Positions 8,666 to 18,154 of a stretch of 64,000 nucleotides of DNA are shown here, in pieces. The DNA comes from Salibacterium salarium (GTDB taxonomy: Bacteria > Bacillota > Bacilli > Bacillales > Marinococcaceae). The notes beneath the pieces were generated by a model. The model did no database searches and was not told the DNA's origin. It saw only the letters and a list, made by a program, of their open reading frames with translations. How positions within the stretch are numbered: the stretch's first letter is position 1; every line of letters starts with the position of its first letter. Location: positions 806,001 through 870,000 of the forward strand of contig NZ_JAUSUM010000002.1 of assembly GCF_030813635.1 (NCBI RefSeq), in the 5' to 3' direction. A program made the position numbers and the translations under genes.

Positions 8666-9574
8666 TTAGGAAACAGAACGAATATTTTCTAGTTTCACAT
8701 TTATATAGTCATGTTGACGTTCTAGCAAAATTATATTTTTAAATATCGGGTATCTTAACAGTTCACCAATCATCGGTCGCTTCATTACATCTTCATACGA
8801 AACACCATGAACAGTACAAAATATAGTTACACCCGCATGAACAGCTTCCATTATTGCCTCTACATCTTCTTTTCTACCTACTTCATCAGCAACAATAACT
8901 TCTGGACTCATCGAACGGATCATCATCATCATTCCTTCTGCTTTTGGACAAGCATCCAACACATCCGTTCTTGTCCCTACTTCAAACGACGGTATTCCTT
9001 GGTAACACGCTGCTAGTTCAGAACGTTCATCGACGATACCCACTTTTCTAGAAGGAATGTTTAATGCAGCTACCCCTTCACTAGCGGATCGGGCAAGATC
9101 ACGAAGAAATGTTGTTTTACCGGACTGTGGCGAACCAATGATGAGAGTATGCCCGTAACGTGTGTCTAGAAGCTTGTCTAAATACGGAGCAGCCGTTCCC
9201 TGAAAATCATTTGCAATTCTGATGTTAAAGAAACGGATATGCTTAATGCTCACCACTTTTCCTTGCTCATGTACAACTTGTCCTCCAATACCTACACGAT
9301 GACCGCCTCTTGTTGTTATATAACCTTGTTTCATCTCTTCCTGAAAAGCATAGATGGAAAATTCACTCAGCTGGTTTAATATATATTCCATATCTTCTTC
9401 GGTCATGACATACGATTGTTCATCCTGCCCTTCTAGAAAAAAGAAATGATTTGCGGTTACCACTTCTATTGGCTTATAAATTCGTAGTCTGATTTCTTCT
9501 ATTCTATATTTTTTAGGTAATGCAAGAAAAAGTGCTTGAATCTTTTTTGGAAGAAGTGCCAGAACATTGTCCAT
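8666..9574 (-). CDS. spoIIIAA: Stage III sporulation protein AA, AAA-type ATPase
   Basis: Secretion ATPase-like protein of the SpoIIIA complex and the first gene of the operon. The 302-aa protein shows Walker A GSPQSGKTTFLRDLAR (about residue 155), a Walker B-like VIVADEVGR (about 230) and the conserved GGHRVGIGGQVV block near 110. I start it at ATG 9574, seven bases after TGGAGGGGA; the frame extends to 9589 without a better site. No clear sigma-E promoter was assigned in the 140 bases upstream. Confidence 0.95.
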   Translation of the reverse strand: MDNVLALLPKKIQALFLALPKKYRIEEIRLRIYKPIEVVTANHFFFLEGQDEQSYVMTEEDMEYILNQLSEFSIYAFQEEMKQGYITTRGGHRVGIGGQVVHEQGKVVSIKHIRFFNIRIANDFQGTAAPYLDKLLDTRYGHTLIIGSPQSGKTTFLRDLARSASEGVAALNIPSRKVGIVDERSELAACYQGIPSFEVGTRTDVLDACPKAEGMMMMIRSMSPEVIVADEVGRKEDVEAIMEAVHAGVTIFCTVHGVSYEDVMKRPMIGELLRYPIFKNIILLERQHDYINVKLENIRSVS

Positions 9575-9712
9575 TTTTCCCCTCCACAATCTGTTTATAA
9601 ATCATATTCATTTAAGTTCTACCTAGAACTCGAAGCAACTGAAAAAATACTCAATTGGCACAGTAAACATATTAAATCTACAGAAGGGGGCTTTTACCGT
9701 ATATTCAAAGAC

Positions 9713-9772
9713 AAAAAAAAGACTGTCCTCAAAAGTCGTTTTCATTCAACAACTTTTGGGACAGTCTTTTTT
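9713..9772. terminator. Bidirectional terminator between efp and spoIIIAA
   Basis: A 22-base arm starting AAAAAAGACTGTCC pairs almost perfectly with its complement ending GGACAGTCTTTTTT, around a 14-base loop. A and T runs flank both sides. It lies 6 bases past the efp stop and ends efp transcription before the spoIIIA operon. Confidence 0.9.
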
Positions 9773-9777
9773 AGCTA

Positions 9778-10335
9778 TTAAGCTCTGGAAACATATTCGC
9801 CTTTTCTTGTATCAACAACGAGTACATCTCCTTCATTCACAAAGAATGGAACCTGTACTTTATAGCCTGTTTCAAGTATTGCGGGTTTTGTTCCACCAGA
9901 AGCAGTATCCCCTTTGATTCCTGGTTCTGTTTCAGATACTTCCAATTCGACGTTATTCGGTAATTCTAATCCTAATGTTTCCGACCCATAGGACATAATT
10001 TTAATTTCCATGTTTTCTTTCAGAAAGTTTAATTCATATTCAATTTGATCGCTTGTTAATTCCAGCTGATCAAAAGTTTCGTTATCCATGAATGTATGAG
10101 TTTCCCCACTAGAATATAAATATTGCATCTTTCGGTTCTCGATGTGGGCACGATTAATTTTCTCACCAGCACGAAAGGTTTTTTCCTGAATTGCGCCTGT
10201 ACGTAAACTCCGAAGTTTTGTACGGACGAATGCCGCTCCTTTGCCCGGTTTCACATGTTGAAAATCAACTACTGACCAAATACCATCTTCAACCTCAACC
10301 GTTAATCCTGTTTTTAAATCGTTTACTGAAATCAT
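9778..10335 (-). CDS. efp: Translation elongation factor P
   Basis: 185-aa tRNA-shaped factor that relieves ribosome stalling at polyproline. The KOW-like domain I is residues 1-65, with [17 protein letters not shown]; the Lys in PGKGAA is the usual modified tip residue. OB domains follow, with [24 protein letters not shown] and the C-terminal [21 protein letters not shown] signature. Its place downstream of yqhT is the same as in B. subtilis. Confidence 0.97.
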   Translation of the reverse strand: MISVNDLKTGLTVEVEDGIWSVVDFQHVKPGKGAAFVRTKLRSLRTGAIQEKTFRAGEKINRAHIENRKMQYLYSSGETHTFMDNETFDQLELTSDQIEYELNFLKENMEIKIMSYGSETLGLELPNNVELEVSETEPGIKGDTASGGTKPAILETGYKVQVPFFVNEGDVLVVDTRKGEYVSRA

Positions 10336-10394
10336 TGCATTTCCTCCATCTCTACCAAATCATTATTCCATTCTACTATAACATACGTATATTT

Positions 10395-11462
10395 TTATTT
10401 TCCGATAATCATTAATTCTTTTGGAGATTGAGATAATCTTTCGTTCCCCTTATCTGTTATTACAATATCATCTTCAATCCGGGTTCCTCCTACACCAGGA
10501 ACATAAATACCGGGTTCAACTGTTACAACCATCCCTGGTTCTAACGTATGTTCTCCTTTTGGAGATAAACGCGGTCCTTCATGAACTTCCATCCCCAAAC
10601 CATGACCAAGACCATGGCCGAATGAACGGCCAAACCCTGCTTTTGTAATATGCTCTCTTGCTATCGCATCAGCTTCTACACCTGTCATTCCAGGTTTTAT
10701 TTCTTCTACTGCCTTCCACTGTGCTTCATAAACAGTTTGATATATTCGCTTTAACTCATTAGATGGTTCTCCAACAGCAACCGTTCTTGTAATATCAGAA
10801 CAATATCCTTGAAAATACGCTCCAAAATCCAGTGTCACAAGATCTCCACTTTCTATTTCTTTTTCAGTGGCTACTCCATGAGGCAGTGCACTTCTCGTAC
10901 CAGAAGCGACTATAATGTCAAAAGAAGAGGATACCGCACCTTGTTCACGCATGAAAAATTCAAGTTCATTACTAACTTCGATTTCTTTTCGCCCTGGTTC
11001 TATATAGGTTGTAATATGTTCAAAAGCACGATCTGCAATATCAACCGCTTGTTGTATGACCGCTAATTCATCCTTATTTTTATATAATCGAATCTCCTCA
11101 ACTAAACCTTCTACAGGTAAAAGTTCTGCTTCTGTATGAGCTCGTAGTTGTTCAAATGAAGCATAAGTTAAATGGTTTTTTTCAAAAGCCAATCTATTCC
11201 ATTTTAACTCTTCGCTTTTTTTCTGCAAACTTTTCAAAACAGACGATGTCTGTTCAATTATTTCAAAACCTTCACATTGTGATTTCGCTTGTTCTATGTA
11301 ACGGAAATCCGTGATGAAAAAAGCTTGCTCCTGTGTAATTAAAACAGCCCCTGCTGTTCCTGTAAATCCTGTAAGATATTGACGGTTAGCGGGGCTGTTA
11401 ATAAATATCGCGTCTGCATTTTTTTCTTTCAGCATACTGCGCAATTGTTCCAGTTTTTTCAT
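10395..11462 (-). CDS. yqhT: Xaa-Pro peptidase family protein (M24B, YqhT/PapA-like)
   Basis: 355-aa cytosolic metallopeptidase expected to remove N-terminal residues before proline. The creatinase N-domain (about 1-125) includes FINSPANRQYLTGFTGTAG. The pita-bread domain has metal ligands in DFGAYFQGYCSDITRT, GHGLGHGLGMEVHEGP, EPGIYVPG and GGTRIEDDI. Start ATG 11462 follows GGGGAGGA. B. subtilis has aroQ between yqhT and yqhR; here the two are adjacent. Confidence 0.93.
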   Translation of the reverse strand: MKKLEQLRSMLKEKNADAIFINSPANRQYLTGFTGTAGAVLITQEQAFFITDFRYIEQAKSQCEGFEIIEQTSSVLKSLQKKSEELKWNRLAFEKNHLTYASFEQLRAHTEAELLPVEGLVEEIRLYKNKDELAVIQQAVDIADRAFEHITTYIEPGRKEIEVSNELEFFMREQGAVSSSFDIIVASGTRSALPHGVATEKEIESGDLVTLDFGAYFQGYCSDITRTVAVGEPSNELKRIYQTVYEAQWKAVEEIKPGMTGVEADAIAREHITKAGFGRSFGHGLGHGLGMEVHEGPRLSPKGEHTLEPGMVVTVEPGIYVPGVGGTRIEDDIVITDKGNERLSQSPKELMIIGK

Positions 11463-11530
11463 GCTTCTATTCCTCCCCGATTTCTCCTCTTCTTTTTAAA
11501 ATATATCATAAGGGAATCTCTTTGAATAGT

Positions 11531-11989
11531 TTACGCTTCATTACGCTGCATTTCACTATATTCGTATGCAATCGAATAACCGATAAAAACCCCGTATATA
11601 ACAAATAAACAAATTGTTGTGCTTAAATTAGAAAAATTCATGGACGTAATCGGTTCTTTTCCTGGAAACAACGGGTGTAATAAATAATATACAACAAACC
11701 ATAAAAAAACTCCAAACCCAATACCAATCCATATGGATTCCCATTTTTGCAATAGTAACCGGTAGATAAACGCTACAACAACAGACAAAAGGGACAAAAA
11801 GAAAATGCCAACCAAATGGCCGAGGTAGGTCTCTTTCCATTGCGGAAGCGCCCAAGGTAACATAGCCATAGCCGGCCCCATTTTCGTGAAATTTAAAGAA
11901 AATGCCGCATAACCTACACAGCTCCAAATCAAACCTCCGAAAAAACCAATGATAGCTACTTTTTGATTATACACCGATACTTTATTCAT
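11531..11989 (-). CDS. yqhR: YqhR family membrane protein
   Basis: 152-aa protein with four membrane segments, resembling B. subtilis YqhR in length, order and neighbours. The features seen are KVAIIGFFGGLIWSCVGYAAFSLNFTKMGPAMAMLPWALPQWKET in the first third and LLLQKWESIWIGIGFG in the middle. Function unknown. The ATG at 11989 follows ACGGAGGTG at good spacing; the frame extends upstream to 12037 without one. Confidence 0.85.
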   Translation of the reverse strand: MNKVSVYNQKVAIIGFFGGLIWSCVGYAAFSLNFTKMGPAMAMLPWALPQWKETYLGHLVGIFFLSLLSVVVAFIYRLLLQKWESIWIGIGFGVFLWFVVYYLLHPLFPGKEPITSMNFSNLSTTICLFVIYGVFIGYSIAYEYSEMQRNEA

Positions 11990-12298
11990 TTTGACACCTC
12001 CGTAATTCTTATTATGAATAAATGATCTCATCTTCATACGTAAGATCTACTGAAGTGTAATTTCTTTAAAATAGGGAATGGATAGGTATGTATAAGTCTT
12101 TCTGTATTTCATTTATCATCATCTATAGAGAAAAACCCCGCAATCATGTAAAATAAAAATAATAGTTATTTACAATCAATAGTTTCTAATTACAACTACC
12201 ATTAATAATAAGGATAAGGCAGTGGAAATTAAGTTTATTGAGCATTGTGATTTATCATACTGTTTTATGAACAGCTATCTACTTCGGAGGTGATTCTA
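11990..12298. other. Divergent intergenic region yqhR / yqhP
   Basis: 309 bases, very AT-rich, between the divergent yqhR and yqhP starts. It must hold promoters for both. I found no ORF, RNA or clear sigma-A hexamer pair; a few -10-like AT stretches are not decisive. Confidence 0.5.
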
Positions 12299-12691
12299 TT
12301 GTCCCGCTTTCCCGTTAACCCTTTCATGATCATCATAGTTGGTCTGGCTATATTAGGTTTAGGATTTCAAATTTTAACAAATCCACTTGGACTGCTCACA
12401 TATCTATTTGTCGGAACGGCAGTCGCTGTTGGTGTTTATTTTTTATTTACCCGAGTTATATTAAAGCGTTTATCAATGAATCAATTTCAAGGCTCTGCAG
12501 GCCCAAGACCTACTAACTCAAAGGCTGACTCCCCTCAAAAAAAATACCAAAGAGCCGCCAAACAACAGCAGTCTAAAAATAAGACACAAAAAAAACGCCC
12601 TGCTAAAGTAGCAAGTAAGCGTCGAAAAGACCATAATCTGACCGTAATAGAAGGAAAAAAGAATCGAAAGAAAAATCGGGCTCTATTCTAA
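12299..12691 (+). CDS. yqhP: SA1362 family protein (YqhP-like)
   Basis: About 130-aa membrane protein. Two membrane segments occupy the first 60 residues (FMIIIVGLAILGLGFQIL and LTYLFVGTAVAVGVYFLF). A very basic Lys/Arg-rich cytoplasmic tail follows, ending KKNRKKNRALF. The family resembles YqhP/SA1362, of unknown role. The TTG at 12299 is seven bases past CGGAGGTG; a GTG at 12290 lies inside that ribosome site and is unlikely. Confidence 0.85.
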   Translation: MSRFPVNPFMIIIVGLAILGLGFQILTNPLGLLTYLFVGTAVAVGVYFLFTRVILKRLSMNQFQGSAGPRPTNSKADSPQKKYQRAAKQQQSKNKTQKKRPAKVASKRRKDHNLTVIEGKKNRKKNRALF

Positions 12692-12757
12692 CCTGAGCCT
12701 GTTTTTCTTGTGTTGAAACAAGCATGCATCCAATTTACTCCAAAGGAGAGGATGGAT

Positions 12758-13522
12758 ATGGATTGGGCCTCTGGCACCGTTTTAGATTGGTTTTTTTTAA
12801 CTGTTATTGCGCTTATTTACTGGAACGTCGATAAACATATTGGTGTAAAGTTATTCATTGTGGTCACCTTGACTGTTTATATTCATGGTCTAATTAAAAA
12901 TACTTTTTCACCAATTCCAGCAGAGTCATCTTTTACATTTTCATTCCCTGCTCGTGAGGTACAGGCAGCAACTTCGTTTTTTGGTTATTTAATTCCCGAA
13001 ATATCAAAAAGGGGGTTCACTGTTTTATCAAGTCTGTTTCTCCTGGTTATTTCAATAATCACTCTATTATATGGGGACCGTTCCTTGCAGGATGTCATAA
13101 TGGGCATTTTAATTGGTATATTTATCGTTTACGCTGTATACCGTTCCATGGAATGGATGGGAAGTGTTCCTGAGCCGATTATTTTATCCATTTCACTCGT
13201 TCTACCCTCATCGCTGTTACTACTCTTTCCTGAGGGTGCTCCATACGCAGGATTTCTATTAGGAAGCGGTATCGGATTCAGTTTTGAAAAAATGAAAGGC
13301 CGCATCGTTCCTCCTCATCACACACAAAACAAAATCATCATGGCGATTCTTGGTCTTTTTGGCCTTGTCATTATTGCGTATGCACGAACATGGATGCCTT
13401 CCACAACGTTAATCGAGTTTTTACATGCTGCTTTGATTGGTTGTTGGATTACTTACATCAATCCATTGCTTTCCATTAAATTAAGATTAACTCACCGAGA
13501 AGGCAATTTGCCTGTAAAATAA
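12758..13522 (+). CDS. Degenerate PAP2-like membrane protein
   Basis: About 255-aa polytopic membrane protein with the layout of the PAP2 phosphatase family. The pieces are an N-terminal helix pair, a loop ending SFTFSFPAREVQAATSFFGYL where PAP2 motif 2 (SFPSGHA) belongs, and YGDRSLQDVIMGILIG in place of motif 3 (SRxxxxxHxxxD). The catalytic His residues and the PSGH box are missing, so it is probably not an active phosphatase. ATG 12758 is six bases after GGAGAGG; ATG 12752 is too close to it. It lies 66 bases after yqhP and runs convergent with yqhO. Confidence 0.7.
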   Translation: MDWASGTVLDWFFLTVIALIYWNVDKHIGVKLFIVVTLTVYIHGLIKNTFSPIPAESSFTFSFPAREVQAATSFFGYLIPEISKRGFTVLSSLFLLVISIITLLYGDRSLQDVIMGILIGIFIVYAVYRSMEWMGSVPEPIILSISLVLPSSLLLLFPEGAPYAGFLLGSGIGFSFEKMKGRIVPPHHTQNKIIMAILGLFGLVIIAYARTWMPSTTLIEFLHAALIGCWITYINPLLSIKLRLTHREGNLPVK

Positions 13523-13526
13523 TTGT

Positions 13527-14435
13527 TTATTGACCTGCTTTACCAATTCCAAAAGAACTTTTGAGAAATGATTCTGTTTCGTGGTGCCCCATTTTAATCA
13601 ATTCTTCCTTTTGTTCAACATTTAAATCAAACTGGGTACTTTTTATTTTCTCGACTGGTATAAATACGATATTCTTGGCTTCGTTTTTAGAAACATATCG
13701 GAGGTCATGAGCTCTTCGCATTGTATCAAACAAAGATTGGTACAATTTAACGGCATTCTTTATTTTTGGTGGTGGGCTGTCTTGTAGTGCCGGGGACAAC
13801 TGAAATCCAATAACCGGTCTTCTACACATCCCCGTTTCCGCATCCCTAAACAACCATAAGGGAAAATTGCTTAAAATCCCTCCGTCTACAATAAGACTAT
13901 ACTTTTTATTCACTGTCCTCCACTTCACTGGTTGAAAAATATATGGCAGCGTACAACTCATTTTTACAGCCAATGCTACCGGAAACCTATCAGGGTCTAC
14001 ACCATATTTCGGTAAATCATCCGGTAAAATTAATAATCGACCTGCCGTCAAATCTGACGCAATGATTTTCAAAGAACCTTTAGGTAGGTCTCGAAACGTA
14101 TAAATGTTTTTATCAGCCAATAAATGGTGTATCCATTTTTCAAGCTTATCTCCCTTGTACAATCCCAATCTCCAATAAACTGATATCCAAGAGAGCCAAG
14201 GAAAACGTTCGGTAAACCACGTTTCATCCAAAACATCATCACCGGTTAACGGCATAAATATTGATTTCAATTCTTCCGACTTATAACCTGCTTGTATAAG
14301 AGCAGCCATTAGGGCACCTGCACTTGTGCCTGCGGTTCTCTCAAAATCATAACCTTTTTTTTCAACAGCATCTAACGCCCCAATAAATGAAAATGCTTTG
14401 ACTCCACCGCCTGCAAAAACACCATCTATCTTCAT
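13527..14435 (-). CDS. yqhO: Patatin-like phospholipase family protein (YqhO-like)
   Basis: 302-aa lipid acyl hydrolase of the patatin fold. The oxyanion-hole loop AGGGVKAFSFIGAL is at residues 8-21. The nucleophile elbow GTSAGAL follows near 37-43 (Ser in GxSxG), and VDGGILSNFPLW near 188 supplies the catalytic Asp of the Ser-Asp dyad. No signal peptide is visible, so it is cytosolic or membrane-peripheral. The family in bacilli has no firm substrate. It runs convergent with the PAP2-like gene, only 4 bases apart. Confidence 0.9.
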   Translation of the reverse strand: MKIDGVFAGGGVKAFSFIGALDAVEKKGYDFERTAGTSAGALMAALIQAGYKSEELKSIFMPLTGDDVLDETWFTERFPWLSWISVYWRLGLYKGDKLEKWIHHLLADKNIYTFRDLPKGSLKIIASDLTAGRLLILPDDLPKYGVDPDRFPVALAVKMSCTLPYIFQPVKWRTVNKKYSLIVDGGILSNFPLWLFRDAETGMCRRPVIGFQLSPALQDSPPPKIKNAVKLYQSLFDTMRRAHDLRYVSKNEAKNIVFIPVEKIKSTQFDLNVEQKEELIKMGHHETESFLKSSFGIGKAGQ

Positions 14436-14532
14436 AGATACTCCACCCTTGTTCCTGTTATTTCTTTCCCATCATATGGGCAAATAGCAAGAATGTGAGG
14501 AACAGAACTATTTGTGAAGGTTTCTGCTTTGT

Positions 14533-14557
14533 AAAAAAACTCGGTTTTCACCGAGTT
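14533..14557 (-). terminator. Terminator after mntR
   Basis: 7-bp stem AACTCGG / CCGAGTT with a six-base loop and a seven-base T-run in the minus direction. It lies 17 bases after the mntR stop. Confidence 0.85.
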
Positions 14558-14573
14558 CAGGAATTCAAATCAC

Positions 14574-14990
14574 TTACTCATTATTTTTTTGAATTTCTTT
14601 TAAAGTATCCACTCTATCCCGATTTTCTTGAAAGTATTGGACGACATCACCAATACGATCAATGGCATCCCAGCTTAAATGATGTTCGATTCCTTCTACA
14701 TCATTATAAATATAAGTATGATCGACCCCAATTAAATCCAGAAAGTCTTCTAACAGTTCATGCCGGTACACGAGACGTTTTCCTACTTTTTTTCCTTTCG
14801 TCGTTAAGACGAGTCCTCTATATTTTTCATATACTAGATATTCTTTTTTATCCAGCTTTTGGACCATCTTAGTGACAGACGATGGATGAACTTCTAATGC
14901 TTCTGCAATATCTGAAACCCTAGCATATCCTTTTTCTTCTATTAGTTTATATATTCTTTCTAAATAATCTTCCATACTAGGAGTAGGCAT
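14574..14990 (-). CDS. mntR: Manganese-responsive transcriptional regulator MntR
   Basis: DtxR-family Mn(II)-sensing repressor of manganese uptake genes. The 138-aa protein begins [14 protein letters not shown], putting the metal ligands Asp8 and Glu11 in place. The winged helix-turn-helix [24 protein letters not shown] is at about 24-47, and RHELLEDFL plus [14 protein letters not shown] carry the other ligands. It has no SH3 domain, as in B. subtilis MntR. ATG 14990 follows TTGGAGGAAC; the upstream extension to 15092 runs through the promoter. Confidence 0.95.
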   Translation of the reverse strand: MPTPSMEDYLERIYKLIEEKGYARVSDIAEALEVHPSSVTKMVQKLDKKEYLVYEKYRGLVLTTKGKKVGKRLVYRHELLEDFLDLIGVDHTYIYNDVEGIEHHLSWDAIDRIGDVVQYFQENRDRVDTLKEIQKNNE

Positions 14991-15051
14991 GAGTGTTCCT
15001 CCAATACAATCCAACGTAAAATATTTAGTGCAAAAAAATTGACTTTGATAT

Positions 15052-15080
15052 ATTATACAATAATTCAAACAAGACCACAA
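15052..15080 (-). promoter_or_regulatory. Probable sigma-A promoter of mntR
   Basis: On the minus strand TTGTGG (15080-15075) and a perfect TATAAT (15057-15052) are separated by exactly 17 bases, about 60 bases upstream of the mntR start. I see no MntR box overlapping it. Confidence 0.65.
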
Positions 15081-15201
15081 ACACACATTCATTGTAGCTA
15101 TCCGCTTTATCAGAATTGCACAGATGAAACATTTTTAATGAAGTGTAACATACCGTCTTTCACCAGACATTGCAGCTTACTAAGAAAAGCGGAGAGATTA
15201 T

Positions 15202-15232
15202 TAAAAAGAGAGAACATTTCTGTTCTCTCTTT
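15202..15232 (-). terminator. Terminator after nrdJ
   Basis: 12-bp perfect stem AAAGAGAGAACA / TGTTCTCTCTTT with a TTTC loop and a T-run on the minus-strand side. It lies 18 bases past the nrdJ stop. Confidence 0.9.
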
Positions 15233-15250
15233 AACATTTGACCTGTTATT

Positions 15251-17812
15251 TTATAAGCCACATTTAAGTTGTGCACCGCAATTTGTGCACGAATTGCATC
15301 CACCTATATCTTCTATCGTACCTTCACGACAAACCGGACATGTATCTCCAATTTCATTTCCAAAGTTAACAGTTGTAGAACGAACATCTTTAATTGTATC
15401 GGTCCATACTACTTTTTTGTCTTGGTGATTGTCATTATCGGTTTCTAACGCATCCGGAGTGTCATTTTCCTCCGCTTTTAGTGTTAAAACTTGAGCTTCA
15501 CGACTTCCATCTACATAAACAGTTCCGCCTTTTGCTCCTCCGTTATACAAGCGTTCATACACTTTTTGAACTTGTTCTACGGTATAACCACGTGGTGCGT
15601 TAACTGTTTTAGACAAGGAGCTATCCACCCATTTTTGAATGACGCATTGAACATCAGCATGCGCTTCTGGAGATAGATCCATAGAAGAAACAAAGAAATT
15701 AGGTAAGTTGTCGGATTCCGCTTGTGGATGACGATCTAAATATTCTTGAACAATATCCGCATTTACTTCAATAAATTTACCGAGTCGTCCACTGCGATAG
15801 TACTTAAAGGAGAAATAAGGTTCTAATCCGGTACTTACTCCCACCATCGTTCCGGTACTTCCAGTCGGTGCCACTGTTAATAAATGTGAATTACGGATAC
15901 CATATTCTAGTACACCTTCACGAATATCCTCCGGCATCTTTTTCATATAACCGGTACTTATAAACGCTTCTCGTAATTGTCTAGTTTCTTCATTAGTATT
16001 TCCAATTAAAAATGGAAAACTTCCTTTTTCTTTCGCTAATTGAATGCTTGTCCTATACGCTGTTGTGGCAATGGTTTTAAAAATATCATCAATGAGCTGA
16101 TTACCTTCTGCCGATCCATATTCCGTTTCTGCATAGATTAACAAGTCATGAAGCCCCATAACTCCAAGTCCTATGCGGCGCTCTCCTTTAGCTTGTTTTG
16201 TATTTTCTTCAAGAAAATACGGTGTCGCATCTATAACATTATCCTGCATTCGCACTCCGGTCTCTACCGTTTGCTGCAATTTCTCAAAGTCGACTTTATT
16301 CTCATCTTTATTAGCCATTTCAGCAAGGTTTACTGCTGCCAAATTACAGACTGAATAAGGAGCAAGTGGTTGTTCCCCACACGGATTAGTTGCTACTACT
16401 TTTTGTCCGTAACTTTGCGCATTTGTCAATTCATTCGCATTGTCTATAAAGAAAATGCCTGGTTCCGCAGAATAAGTAGCGCAAATATTAATCAACTTCC
16501 ACAGTTCTTTCGCTTTGATCGTGCGATAGGTTTTGGCAGCAAATCCTCTAGCTTCCCACTCACGAACATCGCCGCAGTCCTGCCATTCTTCATTATATTG
16601 CTTCATTTCTTCTGGTGAGTAATTCTCCACGTCTGGAAAACGCAATTCATACTCTTCGTCATTTTCAACTGCTTTCATGAAGTCATTCGTTAAACAAACT
16701 GAAATGTTAGCACCAGTCAAAAATTCAGGAGAATGAACAGAATACGTTCCACCAGTATTTAATTTCTCTTCGGCATCCTGCATCACTTTTGAATCGAACC
16801 CGCCTTGTCCTGGAATTTCTTTATAATTAAGAACTCCTTGGTACAATGCTTCCTCTGTAGGTGAAAGCGGGGTAAATTTAAGTTTTTCTCCAACGAGCAT
16901 TTGTATTTGTTCATCTTCTGAATTCTCCAGTAAATAGCGGAGAATTCTAGGATTTTGCATTTTAGAAATAATAAATTCCAAAATATCTGGGTGCCAATCA
17001 GAAAGCATAATCATTTGTGCTCCCCGGCGTGAACCGCCTTGTTCAACAAGGTGAGTAAGTTTAGCTATATCATCAAGCCAGGAAACAGAACCAGATGATT
17101 TTCCATTAACACCTCTAGCCAATGTGTTACGCGGTCGAAGTGTTGAACCGTTTGTTCCAACTCCACCACCGCGGCTCATAATTTCCATCACCTGCTTGCG
17201 ATGCTCGGATATACCTTCTCTTGAATCTTCAATAAAAGGCATAACATAGCAATTAAAATACGTAACGTCTGTTTTTGCACCAGCCCCATATAAAACACGA
17301 CCAGCAGGTACAAAATTCATATGAACTAACTCATTATAAAATGATTGAAATGTTTTATCCTGATTTTCTTTTGTTGTCTCTACCTCTGCTAAACCAGAAG
17401 CATTACGTTTGGCGATTTGCTCATAGTATATTTCTAAAGGTTTTTCGATAACATCCAATGTACGGGTTACAATTCCGGTCTCTCCTTCTTCAGAATCAAG
17501 GACCTGCCGAAAACTTTCATCTACTACGACATCTGCTTTTCCTGCATTCCAGTCCAATTCTTTAACAAATCCAAATCCACGAGCCGGGAATTTAGGGTCT
17601 GGCTTGACCGTTAATACGACAAAATCTCCTATATCTAGCGTTCTTTTTTCCGTGTCTTTAAATGTATATCTGTCCAGCATAACTAAACGAGACACACCAT
17701 CTTTTGTTATGTGCATATCATCTGTTACTGGATATACTTGAGGAAATTGCTCAATATCCTGATTTAACTTTTTCTTATTAATTGTAAGTGACTCTTGCAT
17801 AGCGGTGCTCAT
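15251..17812 (-). CDS. nrdJ: Class II (adenosylcobalamin-dependent) ribonucleotide reductase
   Basis: Makes deoxyribonucleotides using adenosylcobalamin as radical source, with no oxygen requirement. 853 aa. Visible landmarks are the first active-site Cys in DVTYFNCYVMPF (about 185), the catalytic loop NPCGEQPLAPYSVCNLAAVNL (about 478) and APTGSTGTMVGVSTGLEPYFSF (about 640). The C-terminal TCPVCREG...CNSCTNCGAQLKCGL is a CxxC-rich tail typical of the NrdJ B12-dependent family. A single-gene operon with its own terminator. It implies a supply of cobalamin. I saw no cobalamin riboswitch upstream. Confidence 0.95.
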   Translation of the reverse strand: MSTAMQESLTINKKKLNQDIEQFPQVYPVTDDMHITKDGVSRLVMLDRYTFKDTEKRTLDIGDFVVLTVKPDPKFPARGFGFVKELDWNAGKADVVVDESFRQVLDSEEGETGIVTRTLDVIEKPLEIYYEQIAKRNASGLAEVETTKENQDKTFQSFYNELVHMNFVPAGRVLYGAGAKTDVTYFNCYVMPFIEDSREGISEHRKQVMEIMSRGGGVGTNGSTLRPRNTLARGVNGKSSGSVSWLDDIAKLTHLVEQGGSRRGAQMIMLSDWHPDILEFIISKMQNPRILRYLLENSEDEQIQMLVGEKLKFTPLSPTEEALYQGVLNYKEIPGQGGFDSKVMQDAEEKLNTGGTYSVHSPEFLTGANISVCLTNDFMKAVENDEEYELRFPDVENYSPEEMKQYNEEWQDCGDVREWEARGFAAKTYRTIKAKELWKLINICATYSAEPGIFFIDNANELTNAQSYGQKVVATNPCGEQPLAPYSVCNLAAVNLAEMANKDENKVDFEKLQQTVETGVRMQDNVIDATPYFLEENTKQAKGERRIGLGVMGLHDLLIYAETEYGSAEGNQLIDDIFKTIATTAYRTSIQLAKEKGSFPFLIGNTNEETRQLREAFISTGYMKKMPEDIREGVLEYGIRNSHLLTVAPTGSTGTMVGVSTGLEPYFSFKYYRSGRLGKFIEVNADIVQEYLDRHPQAESDNLPNFFVSSMDLSPEAHADVQCVIQKWVDSSLSKTVNAPRGYTVEQVQKVYERLYNGGAKGGTVYVDGSREAQVLTLKAEENDTPDALETDNDNHQDKKVVWTDTIKDVRSTTVNFGNEIGDTCPVCREGTIEDIGGCNSCTNCGAQLKCGL

Positions 17813-17871
17813 TTTTCGTCCTCCCCATTTATAATATGGTACGTATTAGCTTATCATATCCATTATCTCAA

Positions 17872-17920
17872 ATTCAATATATAGTACTTCTATGTATAGA
17901 TTCTATACTATATATATGAT
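17872..17920. promoter_or_regulatory. Possible NrdR-box pair upstream of nrdJ
   Basis: Two AT-rich 16-mers, ATTCAATATATAGTAC (from 17872) and ATACTATATATATGAT (from 17905), each match the NrdR consensus ACACwATATmTwGTGT at about 12 of 16 positions. They start 33 bases apart, close to three helical turns. In such AT-rich DNA this can be chance. The remainder of the 342-base gap 17813-18154, which must hold the nrdJ and dat promoters, contains no gene I can see. Confidence 0.3.
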
Positions 17921-18154
17921 TTGAACCAGAAAACCTTCTTCTTTGTCAACTGAGAAATATAAAGAATATAAAAGGATGAAGAAGTAAATATAATATAAAT
18001 CAACCTGATTTTCAATAATAATAGAATTTCCTGCTTGCCATTCAAGTAAATCAAAAGTCCGGTACATCAGATTTTTTCAAGACAATTCTTTTCTTTTTTT
18101 CATCCTATGTTAAAGTTTTAATAAGAAATGAACGACATAAGGAGGTTTTCTATT

